A stretch of DNA of 64,000 nt from Mucilaginibacter_A sp050954285 (GTDB lineage Bacteria; Bacteroidota; Bacteroidia; Sphingobacteriales; Sphingobacteriaceae). The stretch is from the NCBI GenBank assembly GCA_050954285.1, contig JBPBPL010000009.1, positions 62,001 to 126,000 of the forward strand. The letters run 5' to 3'. The notes beneath the pieces were generated by a model. That model was not told the DNA's origin. It saw only the letters and a program-made list of their open reading frames with translations, and did no database searches. How positions within the stretch are numbered: position 1 is the first letter of the stretch; each line of letters starts with the position of its first letter. A program made the position numbers and the translations under genes. This document shows positions 43,503-53,561 of this stretch, piece after piece.

Positions 43503-44471
43503 TTAACTCTTTTTATGCAGATTTTTTACTGGATATGAGTTAGTTACATTTTTCTTAACATTTTCGATAGAATCAGCAATTTGCTTTCGTGGATCGGTAT
43601 ATGCTTCATCACGTTCTTGTGGTATGTTGCGCATATCCAGGTTTTGGACTAAATTCCAACGGCCGTTTTTAAGCTGATAACCATCATATGTTAAATCCGG
43701 ACCGTAAAAACTAAAATCGGCTTTAATTTTTGAATCACGTGGTGCCAAATGGTCAAATACAATCAAATCCTTACTGGGTACATAATGCAGCAACATTGAA
43801 GCTTGCCTGCTGTATTCAAACACAATTCTTTTTCGCGTTTTTGAATTTTCCTCAAAAACTGGCAAACCAAAAACCGGCGCATTATTTTTAAAGGATAAAA
43901 CTTCAATTACTTTTTTAGTGGTTTTTACGGTGTTGCCTTTCCAGCCCAACAAAACGTAATAAGGATTTTCTGAACCGGTTTTGATGATTTTGTAATACTG
44001 CGCACCCAACCATTTTTGAGCCGTGAAGGTAGAATCTTCTGGATTTTTGATAAAAGGTGTAAAATCAGTCAACGGAAACATTTTCAAGGCACCTGTGGTA
44101 TTTAATTGGATGGTGCCATAATAGCGGTAGCTGCCATCTTCATTCATCACATTCCAGGTAAAGATGCGAAACTGGTTATCGGGCGCATAAATTAATGATA
44201 CTGTTTTTACCGAATCAAATTTATAATGATATGAACCAGGAGTTTTTAAAGCACTCACAAACGTGCGGATGAATTGATAGTTGGCATTTTTTCGTTCCAG
44301 ATCATTTTCATTATTGATTACGGTAGAACCCAGTATTTTAAGACTGTCTTCATAACTTTTTAGTTTAAGCTGATTTGCGGATAGAACCTGACTGTAACCA
44401 AAAAATTTCAGCAAAACCAGGAGCAGTAAAAGCACGGACCGGAATTTTATTTTACTACCTTGATTCATCAT
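43503..44471 (-). CDS. Secreted protein of unknown function
   Basis: The protein has 322 residues and a signal peptide (VLLLLLVLLKFFGYSQ, about 12-30). The body is rich in aromatic and beta-prone stretches such as FRIFTWNVMNEDGSYRYYGT and GWKGNTVKTTKKVIEVLSFK. The pattern suggests a beta-sandwich, probably periplasmic or outer membrane. Family and function were not recognised. The ATGs at 44471 and 44468 are both possible. It is divergent from the PgpH-like gene. Confidence 0.75.
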   Translation of the reverse strand: MMNQGSKIKFRSVLLLLLVLLKFFGYSQVLSANQLKLKSYEDSLKILGSTVINNENDLERKNANYQFIRTFVSALKTPGSYHYKFDSVKTVSLIYAPDNQFRIFTWNVMNEDGSYRYYGTIQLNTTGALKMFPLTDFTPFIKNPEDSTFTAQKWLGAQYYKIIKTGSENPYYVLLGWKGNTVKTTKKVIEVLSFKNNAPVFGLPVFEENSKTRKRIVFEYSRQASMLLHYVPSKDLIVFDHLAPRDSKIKADFSFYGPDLTYDGYQLKNGRWNLVQNLDMRNIPQERDEAYTDPRKQIADSIENVKKNVTNSYPVKNLHKKS

Positions 44472-44529
44472 CTACAAAATAAACATTTGGTAGGCGTAAA
44501 ACGTAGTTTTTTTAATTTACGTGCTACGG

Positions 44530-44544
44530 TACTGTTTTTATACC
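44530..44544 (-). repeat. Dispersed motif, AC form, imperfect
   Basis: On the minus strand this reads GTATAAAAACAGTAC, one base off the core, between two divergent genes. Confidence 0.5.
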
Positions 44545-44634
44545 TTATTTTTTAGTGTCGAAAAAACTAATTATACATTAGGAAATATATAAAACAGAAA
44601 CTAATCCTAAATTTGGCCGGTATTAATTTTTTTG

Positions 44635-46701
44635 ATGGCTATCTTAAATTCCTCGCGACAAAAAGCTTTAATGCGCAAATTTGCCCTGAACATCAAGTTT
44701 TTAATGATGTTTACGGCAGTAATTGTGATTATTTTCACCTTGCCCAAGCAAGCCAAATTTCGGTACGAGTACGGAAAAGACCGTATCTGGAACCAAAAAG
44801 ACCTGATTTCTCCCTACAATTTTGCCATTTTAAAAACCAATACCGAGCTGGAGTTGGATAAAGAAGCTGCATTGCACAGCATCAGTCCGATTTATCAGCT
44901 TGATCCGCAAATTGAAAAGCAGGAGCTGGAAAATTTTAAAAACGATTTCGAAATAAAATGGAATAATGCCAGTTTGAATGACCGGCAAAAAACAATTTAC
45001 CTAAACCTGGGAACTGTTTTGCTATCAACTATTTATCAGAAAGGCGTACTGGCCCTGAACAAAAAGTTTCAGCATACGGCAGAAAACTATAATATCACCT
45101 TTCTTCAAAATAAAATTGCTACTGATAATAATACAGCTGCATTATTTACCCGAGAACGTGCGTTGAGTTATTGTGATCAGTTTTTAAACCAGCACCCTGA
45201 GTTAGATAAATCTTTTTTGATCGGGCTTTTGCAGGATCACATCCAATACAACCTCAATTTTGATCAATCTTTAACCCGGCAATTTGAAAGCGAGACAGTA
45301 GATGGTATTTCTCAAACGCGTGGCATGGTGCAAAAAGGTGAGCTGATTGTGGCCAAAGGATCAGTGATTAATCAGGATGTTTTCCAGAAATTGGAATCCT
45401 ATAAAAAAGCTTTTGAAGACAATGTACATATTACCGGCGATAAACGGATGGTTTTACTGGGACAATTTCTGCTGGTTTTTCTGGTGATTTCGCTGCTGGT
45501 AATTTTTTTGTATCTGTTCCGGAGAGACATTTATAACGACAATCGTCTGGTGGGTTTGATATTGCTGGTGATTACCTCCATGTTGGTTACTTTATCCTGG
45601 GCAATCCTGTTTCAGATGCCGAATTTGTACTATATCCCATACTGTATCGTACCGATCATCATCCGGATTTTATTTGATACGAGGCTCGCTTTAAACATTC
45701 ATCTGCTGGTTGTTTTGGTGGCCGGTTTTTTTGTGCCTAATAGTTTTGAGTTTGCCTTCTTTGAACTTACCGCCGGAATGGTTTCCATATACAGTATCAA
45801 AAACCTGATCCGCAGAGAGCAATTCCTTATTTCTGCTTTACTGATTTTAGGATGTTACTTAGTTTCTTTCTTGGGGATTTCCTTCATTCGCGAAGGCAGT
45901 TTCAGCACAATCGACTGGAATGATTTTCTACCTTTTATCGTAAGTGTTTCTTTAACGTTATTGGCTTACCCGCTGATTTATGCTTTTGAAAAGGTATTCG
46001 GCATCACTTCGGATATTACGCTGATTGAACTCACCAATACCAATTCTTCCGTGTTGCGCGATCTTGCTTTTAATGCGCCCGGAACTTTTCAGCATTCTTT
46101 GCAAGTGGCAAACCTGGCCGAAACGGCCATTTATACTATTGGTGGAAATGCTTTGCTGGTAAGAGCAGGAGCGTTGTATCATGATATTGGTAAAATAGAA
46201 AATCCGCAGTTTTTTATTGAAAATCAAAATCAGGGCTTCAATCCGCACGATAAACTATCTTACGAAGAAAGTGCCCGCGTCATTATCCGCCATGTACAAA
46301 AAGGAGTGGAGCTGGCGCGAAAGAAAAATCTGCCGGAAATTATCGTAGATTTCATCCGAACGCATCATGGCAATACGCGGGTAGACTTCTTTTACCAGTC
46401 TTTTTTAAAGAATTTTCCGGAAAAAATTGTTGATGAAAATACTTTTCGGTATCCAGGCCCTATTCCTTTTTCAAAAGAAACCGGTGTTTTAATGCTTGCA
46501 GATTCGGTAGAAGCCGCTTCGCGCGCGCTGAAAGAACCCAACTTCAAATCAATTAATGATCTGGTAGACAAGCTGGTAAACTACAAGCTGGATCAGGGTC
46601 AGCTTAAAAACAGTAACATTACTTTAAAAGAAATTGAAACCGTCAAATCAATTTTCAAAAAGATGCTGATGAGCATTTACCATGTTCGCATTGATTATTG
46701 A
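44635..46701 (+). CDS. 7TM-HD family phosphohydrolase (PgpH-like)
   Basis: This 688-residue membrane protein has one N-terminal helix, an extracytoplasmic 7TMR-HDED region (about 50-270), seven helices (about 280-465), and a cytoplasmic HD domain from about 480. The HD domain carries HDIGKIENPQFFIENQ and QHSLQVANLAETA. The homologous PgpH hydrolyses cyclic di-AMP, so that is the likely substrate. The ATG at 44635 directly follows a TTG; the ATG is preferred. A strong promoter and tRNA-Ser follow. Confidence 0.9.
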   Translation: MAILNSSRQKALMRKFALNIKFLMMFTAVIVIIFTLPKQAKFRYEYGKDRIWNQKDLISPYNFAILKTNTELELDKEAALHSISPIYQLDPQIEKQELENFKNDFEIKWNNASLNDRQKTIYLNLGTVLLSTIYQKGVLALNKKFQHTAENYNITFLQNKIATDNNTAALFTRERALSYCDQFLNQHPELDKSFLIGLLQDHIQYNLNFDQSLTRQFESETVDGISQTRGMVQKGELIVAKGSVINQDVFQKLESYKKAFEDNVHITGDKRMVLLGQFLLVFLVISLLVIFLYLFRRDIYNDNRLVGLILLVITSMLVTLSWAILFQMPNLYYIPYCIVPIIIRILFDTRLALNIHLLVVLVAGFFVPNSFEFAFFELTAGMVSIYSIKNLIRREQFLISALLILGCYLVSFLGISFIREGSFSTIDWNDFLPFIVSVSLTLLAYPLIYAFEKVFGITSDITLIELTNTNSSVLRDLAFNAPGTFQHSLQVANLAETAIYTIGGNALLVRAGALYHDIGKIENPQFFIENQNQGFNPHDKLSYEESARVIIRHVQKGVELARKKNLPEIIVDFIRTHHGNTRVDFFYQSFLKNFPEKIVDENTFRYPGPIPFSKETGVLMLADSVEAASRALKEPNFKSINDLVDKLVNYKLDQGQLKNSNITLKEIETVKSIFKKMLMSIYHVRIDY

Positions 46702-46709
46702 TATTTTTT

Positions 46710-46739
46710 TTTGATGAGAAAAGTGAATTACTATATTTG
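46710..46739 (+). promoter_or_regulatory. Promoter of tRNA-Ser
   Basis: TTTG (46710-46713), an 18-base spacer and TATATTTG (46732-46739) match the Bacteroidota promoter. The tRNA begins at 46775. Confidence 0.75.
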
Positions 46740-46774
46740 CACTCCTTAAAAAGCAAAGCTGTACGAGGAATACT

Positions 46775-46861
46775 GGTGAGGTGCCTGAGAGGCCGAAAGG
46801 ATCAGTTTGCTAAACTGACGTACGGGAAACTGTACCGAGGGTTCGAATCCCTCCCTCACCG
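46775..46861 (+). tRNA. tRNA-Ser (GCT)
   Basis: The acceptor arms GGTGAGG and CCTCACC pair perfectly. The anticodon loop TTGCTAA carries GCT, which reads AGC and AGT codons. The long variable arm GTACGG-GAAA-CTGTAC is typical of serine tRNAs. The discriminator is G and CCA is not encoded. Confidence 0.95.
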
Positions 46862-46866
46862 CACAT

Positions 46867-46907
46867 AAACCCCTAATTAACTGAAATCCAGTAAATTAGG
46901 GGTTTTT
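46867..46907 (+). terminator. Terminator after tRNA-Ser
   Basis: AAACCCCTAATT pairs with AATTAGGGGTTT, with an inner ACTG/CAGT pairing and a T-run. Confidence 0.9.
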
Positions 46908-47478
46908 ATATAATTGTGGACACTAAACGGTTAATATCTTATAACAGGAGTTAATTGTATTCTGTAGTGACGAAAAAAGCCGCCCTAATACTCTATGCAG
47001 TTTTTAAATAATTTCTGATCATTATAAAAAATAAAAGTAGTTTAGTGAATAGAAATAGCCAATAAAGAAAAGCTTAATTTTATTATAGCAGGTTACCTAA
47101 CTTATTGGATTAACACAAAATAAGCGTATCCATCTTATTTGATAGAGTAATTATAGCTTGAAGGTTTGGACCGGTACACAAAAGATGGGTCGTGGCGCGG
47201 ACCCTTGCATGGTTCGATAACGGTAGGAGACTATGCAAAAATTACGAGATACTACTAGAAACCTCAGAAGAAATGGTCAAACTATCTACCATAAAATTAT
47301 TACTCAACAAAATCTAAACAGGCTCTAAGAGCCTGAACATTTAATTTAACATATTTTAATACTTCTTTTATTGGATAAAAAAGAAGGTTTCTCTACAGTT
47401 TCTTTTAAAATAGCTTACAAATACCAATTTAAAGACCTAAAAGAAGCTATGTTTTTTTTAATATAGATTTAACAAGCT
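46908..47478. other. 571-base gap downstream of tRNA-Ser
   Basis: No open frame of useful length was seen. Stop codons occur in every frame. The stretch near 47160-47320 has the mixed composition of decayed coding DNA, but no family was recognised. One GTAT-form motif copy lies at 47359-47370 (minus strand). A tRNA 3' end with decayed DNA beside it is a common site of past insertion. Confidence 0.5.
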
Positions 47479-50400
47479 TTAATAAATCTCTAGAGCATTA
47501 ATCATTGGCTGATCTCCTGATTTTCTAAAAAATTGTATAATTATATTTCCATCCTGATCAGGCACAATCCCGGTTAACTGTTTCAATATTGCTTTACTTT
47601 TTCCGCCTGCCTGGGCAAAAATGTCAAAGTCGATAATCAGTTTCTTATCGTTCACTGCAACGTCAAATACGCGCTTACCCGGAGCATCAGATTTGGCATC
47701 GGCCCAATAGAAATTAATCGTGTAGGTTTTGCCCTGTGCAAGCTGTTTCATCGGAAAAACATATTTCATCATATATCCCTGACGGGCTGTACTATAAATC
47801 TGCGCAGGAACTGTTGAAGCGGAAGGAACTTCAACGTTACCTAAATCAAGCGTGCTGCTTCTTGCCACAAAATAATTATCTTCAGCGAAAGAACCGATTT
47901 CACTGCCGCCACAATTGATTTTGATGCTGCTCATCGCTGTTCCATAAAAAATAGGTAATCCTGTTTCTGGCCATGAACTAACCTGCGATTCTTTATTAAG
48001 CGCGATACTGTTTGATGGATCTACATCAACATTCCAGCCATCCATCAGTAACATCGGTTGTTCCCCTTTCAAATCTGCCAGGGCTGCTTCTACGGTAATT
48101 GTTCTTGACTCTCCCGGCACGAGCGAAATATAATTATCAGAATAAAAAACCGGAAGTACCCGTTCTCTGGAGTTTTTACGGTGCAATTGTAAATGAGCCA
48201 GTAAAGCAATCGTTTTTCCTGGATTTTTTAAGGTAACGGTTAGCATACAATTGCCATCCTTAATTACCTGCTGCACATTTGCATCCAGTTTAGCCAAGGG
48301 CAATTTTTCCAAAGCACTTAAATTATCAACATCTGCAGCATTCGATTTCCAGTAAAAATTTTGAGAAACTAATTTACCCTCGTTATTTTTCAGTTCGAGC
48401 TGTACAAAATAAATACCTGGCAAGGGCGATGGCAACTTAACCGAGTCAAGCGTTGTAGTGGCTGATGGCGAAGCTGACACATTAAATTCATGGCTGAAGA
48501 TCAAAGCACTTTTATCATCAAATATTTTTAAAGCAGCATGTGCATTTAAAAATGGCACAGATAAATTATTTATAACTTGCAATGAACCATTATTTTCATT
48601 AAGCTGAATATGTACCGGTTCACAACCTTTACGCGCTGCAAAAAGTGAAGCGTTGGGTTCCAGATCGTAATGATACAACTGCCATACAAAACTTGGCTGG
48701 GCAGGGTTACTCATCCAGGTTAGCACACCTGTAACGGGCGCAAACAGTTTTGCATTCCGTCCCTCATACATTGCCCTAAACGCTTCATAATTGGCTAACT
48801 GAGATTTCCGGGTAAAATCAGCTAGGTTAATTACTTTACCATATCTGGTATCGATCATCTTTCTAAAATCTAGACCAGCCTGGGCACCGCTGGTGAGATC
48901 ATGCTCTGCCCAGTCATCATTCATCACTTCCCAGTCTTTTTGAGGCATCATGCCATGTATAGATTGCAGCGTTGGTATGGAAACGCTGCCAATCTCGGTT
49001 TTAAAAGCTTCGTTATAGGTATAATAGTCTGATGGCTTTCTCCAAAAATAAGGTCCGCCAGAATTTACGCCCCGGCCGGCGGTAGAACTTGGCTGATACA
49101 AACGATGCGTTTCAAGCTCAGCCATCATCTTTTGCAAAGCACTGTCGATGTTAGCAGGCGGGTATCCCTCATTTCTTGCACACCAAACAGCAATAGATGG
49201 ATGATTGCGGTAACGGACTATTTTTTCCCTTACGTTAGCTAAATACAATTTAAGATCAGTCGGATTAGGGCCATCACTTGGATTGGGTTGAAAAAATTCG
49301 TCCCACAACATCAACCCGTATTTATCGCAAAGGGCATAAAAGTCATCATTTGTACTTTGTCCTACCCAATTGCGGATCATGGTATAATTGGCAATTTTGT
49401 GCATCCTGATCTCGGCATCCAAGCGTTTGAATGGTATCCGCTTCATTGCCTCATCCATTCCCCAGTTACCTCCTTTGCATAATATGGGTACTCCGTTAAC
49501 GGAAATGGTAAGATTTTCTGACTGAGCAACTTTATAATCAATCTTCCTGATACCAAAACTGGTAGTGCTTTGATCTGAAATATGACCATTAAGAATCAGG
49601 TTCAGCTGTAGCTTATGGAGATTTTGCGGACCATAACCATTAGGCCACCAAAGCTTAGGGCTAATGATATGTAGCTGGCGAAAAGTATTAGAGCTGAAAG
49701 TAAGTAACTGCGAAGAATGAGGCATGATTTTGACCGGTTGCTGGAAAACAACATTCCCGATCACACCTTTTAAAATACCGGTTTGGGTTTTGTCACTGAT
49801 GTTTTCAACAGTGGTTTGTACATTCAAATCTGCTGATTTCAGATCCGGAACAGAAACATCACTTGTAACTAACGGATCTTTAAGTTTTAACGGGCCTGTT
49901 GCTGATAGAAATACTTTACGCCATATTCCTGTGTTTCTATCACGGATGCCGGGAATCCAGTCCCAACCTATCGAACATAAAAATGTCGGCCCGTCAATTG
50001 CGGAAATGCCGCCATTCCCACCCGTTCCTTTAATAATAGTATGTTCGTTAGGTATGCCCGGATGCGGCTGCGGCGAAACCAATACAGCCAATACAGCCTT
50101 TTTTCCGGGAGAAGCGTATTTAGTGATATCAAATATTCCTCTTGTAAAGGCACCTTTTATTTCACCAACATTTTTACCGTTTACCCAAACTTCTGCGGCA
50201 TAATTAATACCGTCGAAATTCAGCCATATGTTTTTCTCGTTAAATGAGGTAGGCACATCAAATACAGTTCTGTACCAATAGGAAATCCGGCTCAGGCTAT
50301 CCGGTATACTTTGCGGCCGGTTATTTTCACCATATAACGGTTCTGGATAAACGTGGTTATTTACCAAAGTGGTTAAAGCAGTTTCCGGAATGGTAGCGCT

Positions 50401-50580
50401 AAACCATTTATTGGGAGCAAATCCGGCCTCTGAAACAATATTTGCAGCTTGTGTAACTTTTGAAGCCAGCTGCATTTTCCAATTGGAAGAAATAACAGCC
50501 TGTTGCCCCTGCACTTTAAAAGTTACTAAAAGAAGCACCAGAGCAAGGTTGAACCTTTTAAAAATAATTTGTTTTTTCAT
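47479..50580 (-). CDS. GH2 glycosidase with C-terminal malectin domain
   Basis: This is an exported glycoside hydrolase family 2 enzyme of 1033 residues. A signal peptide ends about residue 25. Sugar-binding and immunoglobulin-like domains follow (about 30-320), then the catalytic barrel (about 330-620), with MIRNWVGQSTNDDFYALCDK and the acid/base Glu in HPSIAVWCARNEGYPP. The block WYRTVFDVPTSFNEKNIWLN is common in exo-beta-glucosaminidase and mannosidase relatives. The last 170 residues are a malectin-like domain (KINCGGSEIGSFAEDNYF). Exo-glucosaminidase or mannosidase activity is possible; the substrate is not settled. No polysaccharide-utilisation operon surrounds it. Confidence 0.88.
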   Translation of the reverse strand: MKKQIIFKRFNLALVLLLVTFKVQGQQAVISSNWKMQLASKVTQAANIVSEAGFAPNKWFSATIPETALTTLVNNHVYPEPLYGENNRPQSIPDSLSRISYWYRTVFDVPTSFNEKNIWLNFDGINYAAEVWVNGKNVGEIKGAFTRGIFDITKYASPGKKAVLAVLVSPQPHPGIPNEHTIIKGTGGNGGISAIDGPTFLCSIGWDWIPGIRDRNTGIWRKVFLSATGPLKLKDPLVTSDVSVPDLKSADLNVQTTVENISDKTQTGILKGVIGNVVFQQPVKIMPHSSQLLTFSSNTFRQLHIISPKLWWPNGYGPQNLHKLQLNLILNGHISDQSTTSFGIRKIDYKVAQSENLTISVNGVPILCKGGNWGMDEAMKRIPFKRLDAEIRMHKIANYTMIRNWVGQSTNDDFYALCDKYGLMLWDEFFQPNPSDGPNPTDLKLYLANVREKIVRYRNHPSIAVWCARNEGYPPANIDSALQKMMAELETHRLYQPSSTAGRGVNSGGPYFWRKPSDYYTYNEAFKTEIGSVSIPTLQSIHGMMPQKDWEVMNDDWAEHDLTSGAQAGLDFRKMIDTRYGKVINLADFTRKSQLANYEAFRAMYEGRNAKLFAPVTGVLTWMSNPAQPSFVWQLYHYDLEPNASLFAARKGCEPVHIQLNENNGSLQVINNLSVPFLNAHAALKIFDDKSALIFSHEFNVSASPSATTTLDSVKLPSPLPGIYFVQLELKNNEGKLVSQNFYWKSNAADVDNLSALEKLPLAKLDANVQQVIKDGNCMLTVTLKNPGKTIALLAHLQLHRKNSRERVLPVFYSDNYISLVPGESRTITVEAALADLKGEQPMLLMDGWNVDVDPSNSIALNKESQVSSWPETGLPIFYGTAMSSIKINCGGSEIGSFAEDNYFVARSSTLDLGNVEVPSASTVPAQIYSTARQGYMMKYVFPMKQLAQGKTYTINFYWADAKSDAPGKRVFDVAVNDKKLIIDFDIFAQAGGKSKAILKQLTGIVPDQDGNIIIQFFRKSGDQPMINALEIY

Positions 50581-51221
50581 CAGTTAAATATCATCAGTTA
50601 AATCTTGCAATAGGGTACATTGCAGTATTGAAGTGATCAAGTGACCGTTTATAATTAGTTCAAAAATATAAGTATACTTGTCAGTCTGGTAATACTTTCT
50701 TAACTAATTTTTATGTTTTTACTTTAACGAAGAAATTGCCTCCAGCATTCGGTTAAAGTCATGGATGTACTGACAATCAAAAACTCACTTACTGGTTTCC
50801 TTTTTAAAGAACAGTTTATCACAATGCTGCTTTTTCATCGCCGCAGATTATAATTCAGTATAATCTTTGATACCCGTATATAATTGAAAGTCATCCTGTC
50901 TATTTTTTTGTTTTGTTTGTTTTCGCCCTTAAATAACTTAGTATTACAATTAAACCTGTAAAAACACCAATTACATGTAATACAAATTTTGTAATTGTTT
51001 AATAAAAGAACTGAAAGATAGGAAAATGGATGTTCAACCCGCAAACTCTGATGACACAAATACGTTCATTTAAATGTAACGTCTAAGAAGAAAAGTATAT
51101 CCTGCAATGAACTACAGCATCCCCCAAATTGGAAAATTTTTAAATTAAAAAAAGAACAAAGAATATTTTCTAAGTTACATTTGGACAATATATGCATTCC
51201 AGCTATTATAATTAAAACAAT
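50581..51221. other. 641-base gap upstream of GH2
   Basis: It holds the GH2 promoter region and A/T-rich DNA. No coding frame with family similarity was seen. A minus-strand frame at 50835-51059 (74 codons) has low-complexity content and was not accepted. Confidence 0.5.
50661..50691 (-). promoter_or_regulatory. GH2 promoter and possible regulator site
   Basis: On the minus strand, TATTTTTG (50661-50668) is a -7 box. Just upstream lies a stretch with an AAGTATACTT palindrome (50670-50679) and ACTTGTCAG. These resemble half-sites of GntR-type regulators, but no such regulator is adjacent. Confidence 0.35.
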
Positions 51222-51485
51222 ATGAAATTTTTGGCTGCTTCACTGTTAATTTCTATTCTTTTCCTGGTTACTCATGTAAAAGCACAAATTGCCTCCAAAG
51301 AAAATAACAAGGAGTTCGCCAAACTATTCGATTCTTGTGGGATAGAATATATTACACGTCATCCTACAGCAGCAACCTCTCTAGGCTATAGTTTTTTTGA
51401 TAACCTGTTACCTGCTGAATTTACAGACAGTTACTATATTATACGGAGAAAGCTTTTTGTACAAAGTATTTGTCTGGGTTATTAA
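51222..51485 (+). pseudogene. Truncated DUF885 protein, N-terminal fragment
   Basis: The 87-residue frame has a clear signal peptide (about 1-21). It continues with KEFAKLFDSCGIEYITRHPT and AATSLGYSFFDNLLPAEFTDSY, the N-terminus of the DUF885 family. After that the frame becomes unrelated (RRKLFVQSICLGY) and stops, while the family runs to about 580 residues. The rest is not found downstream, where a DUF4337 gene begins. So the gene has lost most of its 3' part. A short-protein function cannot be excluded. Confidence 0.62.
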
Positions 51486-51512
51486 AGTTAAACAGGGGAC
51501 ATCTTAATAAAG

Positions 51513-52109
51513 ATGACAAATGCTTATCGTGCGATCAATAATAAAATCGAGTCAAAGCTTATGGAAGAAATAGAAGATTTTTCGGAAAAAATTCATGAAC
51601 AGGGAAATGAACATGCGCATGAAGTGTTGGCCGAGGGCAAGGAAAAATGGGTGCTATATGTAGCTTTGACTACAGCAGTGTTTGCTGTATTGGCTGCAAT
51701 AAGCGGCCTGCTGGCCGGAGATCATGCCGATGAGGCCATGCTTGCCCAGATGCGCTCGTCTGACAGTTGGGCTTTTTACCAGGCCAAAAGCGTAAAGGCA
51801 GAGGTGCTGAACTCTTCTAACAAAATCCTGACCGCCTTTGGAAAGGCTCCGCTCACGGAAACTGCTGCTAAGATAACCGAAGATAAAAAGGAACAGGCAA
51901 AAATTATGAAACAGGCCAAAGACGAACAAAGTAACTCTGACTGGCATATTGCCCGGCACGGTATGCTGGCTAGGGCCGTAACCCTGTTTCAGGTTGCCAT
52001 AGCTATCGGAGCTATCGCCATTATCACCAAGCGGAAAAGCCTCTGGTTGGTTAGTGTGCTGTTTGCCCTGGTCGGAATTTTCTTTTTGCTTTCAGGCTCA
52101 GTCTTTTAG
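51513..52109 (+). CDS. DUF4337 membrane protein
   Basis: This 198-residue protein has a short acidic N-terminus, one hydrophobic helix (about 48-68, VLYVALTTAVFAVLAAISGL) and two more near the C-terminus (about 155-195). The family block DSWAFYQAKSVKAEVL lies between them. A Lys/Glu-rich stretch near 120-140 is probably coiled. The function of DUF4337 is unknown. The start could instead be the ATG at 51561. It sits between the DUF885 remnant and the DUF2252 gene. Confidence 0.8.
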   Translation: MTNAYRAINNKIESKLMEEIEDFSEKIHEQGNEHAHEVLAEGKEKWVLYVALTTAVFAVLAAISGLLAGDHADEAMLAQMRSSDSWAFYQAKSVKAEVLNSSNKILTAFGKAPLTETAAKITEDKKEQAKIMKQAKDEQSNSDWHIARHGMLARAVTLFQVAIAIGAIAIITKRKSLWLVSVLFALVGIFFLLSGSVF

Positions 52110-52154
52110 TAATAGAGATTAAGAGCCTATTTAAATTATTCAATTTATTTTTTA

Positions 52155-52238
52155 TGCTTCTTTTATCACCTAAAAAACAACTGTTTTTTTATATGGATGC
52201 ACCTTGTAGATACTGATTTTCAGGTGATAAAAGAAGCA
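52155..52238. terminator. Long-loop inverted pair of dispersed motifs
   Basis: TGCTTCTTTTATCACCT (52155-52171) and its complement (52222-52238) are perfect 17-base arms separated by 50 bases, followed by T-rich DNA. They lie 45 bases after the DUF4337 stop. Each arm is a motif copy, the second ending GCAC instead of GCAT. Confidence 0.7.
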
Positions 52239-52355
52239 CTCTTTTTTCCTTCAATAAATTTAAAAAAGATGATTAATATACTGTAAGATAAGTAATTAAA
52301 GCAATTTTAATTGGTTTCATTAGCTTATAAAAATAACTAATAAATATCTCTACCT

Positions 52356-53561
52356 ATGACAAAACTTTCTGACAGGCTGATCAAATTCAACCAGCGCCTG
52401 CTACCTGATATGGTGCAGCTAAAATACAAGTACATGGCCGAAAGCCCGTTCCGCTTTTTTAGGGGTACCTGTCATCTTTTTTATGAAGATTTAAACAAAA
52501 CCGGGAAACTGACGGATGGACCAGTGGGATGGATTTGTGGTGATCTGCATCTGGAGAACTTCGGCAGCTTTAAAGGAAACAACAGAATGGTGTATTTCGA
52601 TTTGAATGATTTTGACGAATCGGCATTGGCACCACTTGGCTGGGAACTGGTAAGGATGACAACCAGTATTTTGGTTGCCTTTAATGATTTAGGAATAAAT
52701 GCTGCCGAAGCTGTTGCTGCCGCACAATTGTTTTTAGCTACTTACAGTCATCTGTTATCGGAGGGCAAAGTCCTGTATATTGATCCACGTACGGCCCAAG
52801 GCATCGTCAAAACATTTTTAAAAACAGTTAAAAAGCGGGACGAAAGCGAATTGATTGGCCAGGTTAGGGACAGGAAGGCAAAGCATGTAAGCATTAAAAC
52901 CGATCAGGTAAAATACTTCAAAATTAAGCCGGAACTAAAAGCTGCCCTGATACAGCACATCAACGATTGGATAAAAAGCTGCCAGGGGTGGCCAGAAAAT
53001 CATAGGGTAAAAGATGTAGTGTTCCGCGTGGCCGGCACCGGCAGCATTGGTTTAAACCGTTATATGTTCCTGCTGCAAAACAGGAAGGAAAAAAGCGAAT
53101 ATGCTTTGTTGGATATGAAACAGGGTTCTGCCTCTTCCCTTTCGCCATACAATCCGGTTCTGCAGCCCGAGTGGACAACAGATGCTGAACGCGTTATCCG
53201 GGTTAAATTTCGGATGCAAAATGTTTCTCCTGCGCTATTAAGCACAACAGCATTTCAAGGTATTACTTACGTGTTGCAGGAGATGCAGCCAATGGCCGAT
53301 AAGCTTAACCTGGAGCTGCTAAAAAATGATTTGAAAGCTACCAATCAGGTAATTGCAGATATGGCCTTGATCGTTGCCTCAGCGCAGCTTAGGAGCGGGG
53401 GCGTACAGGGATCGGCCATTACTGACGAACTAATAGCATTTGGCCAAAGAAACGACTGGCAGGATACCTTATTAAAATACGCTCAAAACTATGCTAAACA
53501 AGTAACAAAAGACTATAAGCAGTTTACTGCAGATTATACCCGTGGAGTATTTAACTCCTGA
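52356..53561 (+). CDS. DUF2252 family protein
   Basis: This 401-residue protein belongs to DUF2252, which looks like a protein-kinase-like phosphotransferase. Key blocks are PFRFFRGTCHLFYEDL, the catalytic-loop-like CGDLHLENFGSFKG and the metal-site-like VYFDLNDFDESALAPLGWEL. The activating segment VFRVAGTGSIGLNRYMFLLQ follows. Function and substrate are unknown. There is no signal peptide. It stands alone before 810 bases without genes. Confidence 0.88.
   Translation: MTKLSDRLIKFNQRLLPDMVQLKYKYMAESPFRFFRGTCHLFYEDLNKTGKLTDGPVGWICGDLHLENFGSFKGNNRMVYFDLNDFDESALAPLGWELVRMTTSILVAFNDLGINAAEAVAAAQLFLATYSHLLSEGKVLYIDPRTAQGIVKTFLKTVKKRDESELIGQVRDRKAKHVSIKTDQVKYFKIKPELKAALIQHINDWIKSCQGWPENHRVKDVVFRVAGTGSIGLNRYMFLLQNRKEKSEYALLDMKQGSASSLSPYNPVLQPEWTTDAERVIRVKFRMQNVSPALLSTTAFQGITYVLQEMQPMADKLNLELLKNDLKATNQVIADMALIVASAQLRSGGVQGSAITDELIAFGQRNDWQDTLLKYAQNYAKQVTKDYKQFTADYTRGVFNS

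Noticed and set aside
46908..47478. An integrated element at the tRNA-Ser 3' end
   Set aside because: No integrase gene and no repeat of the tRNA 3' end were found nearby.
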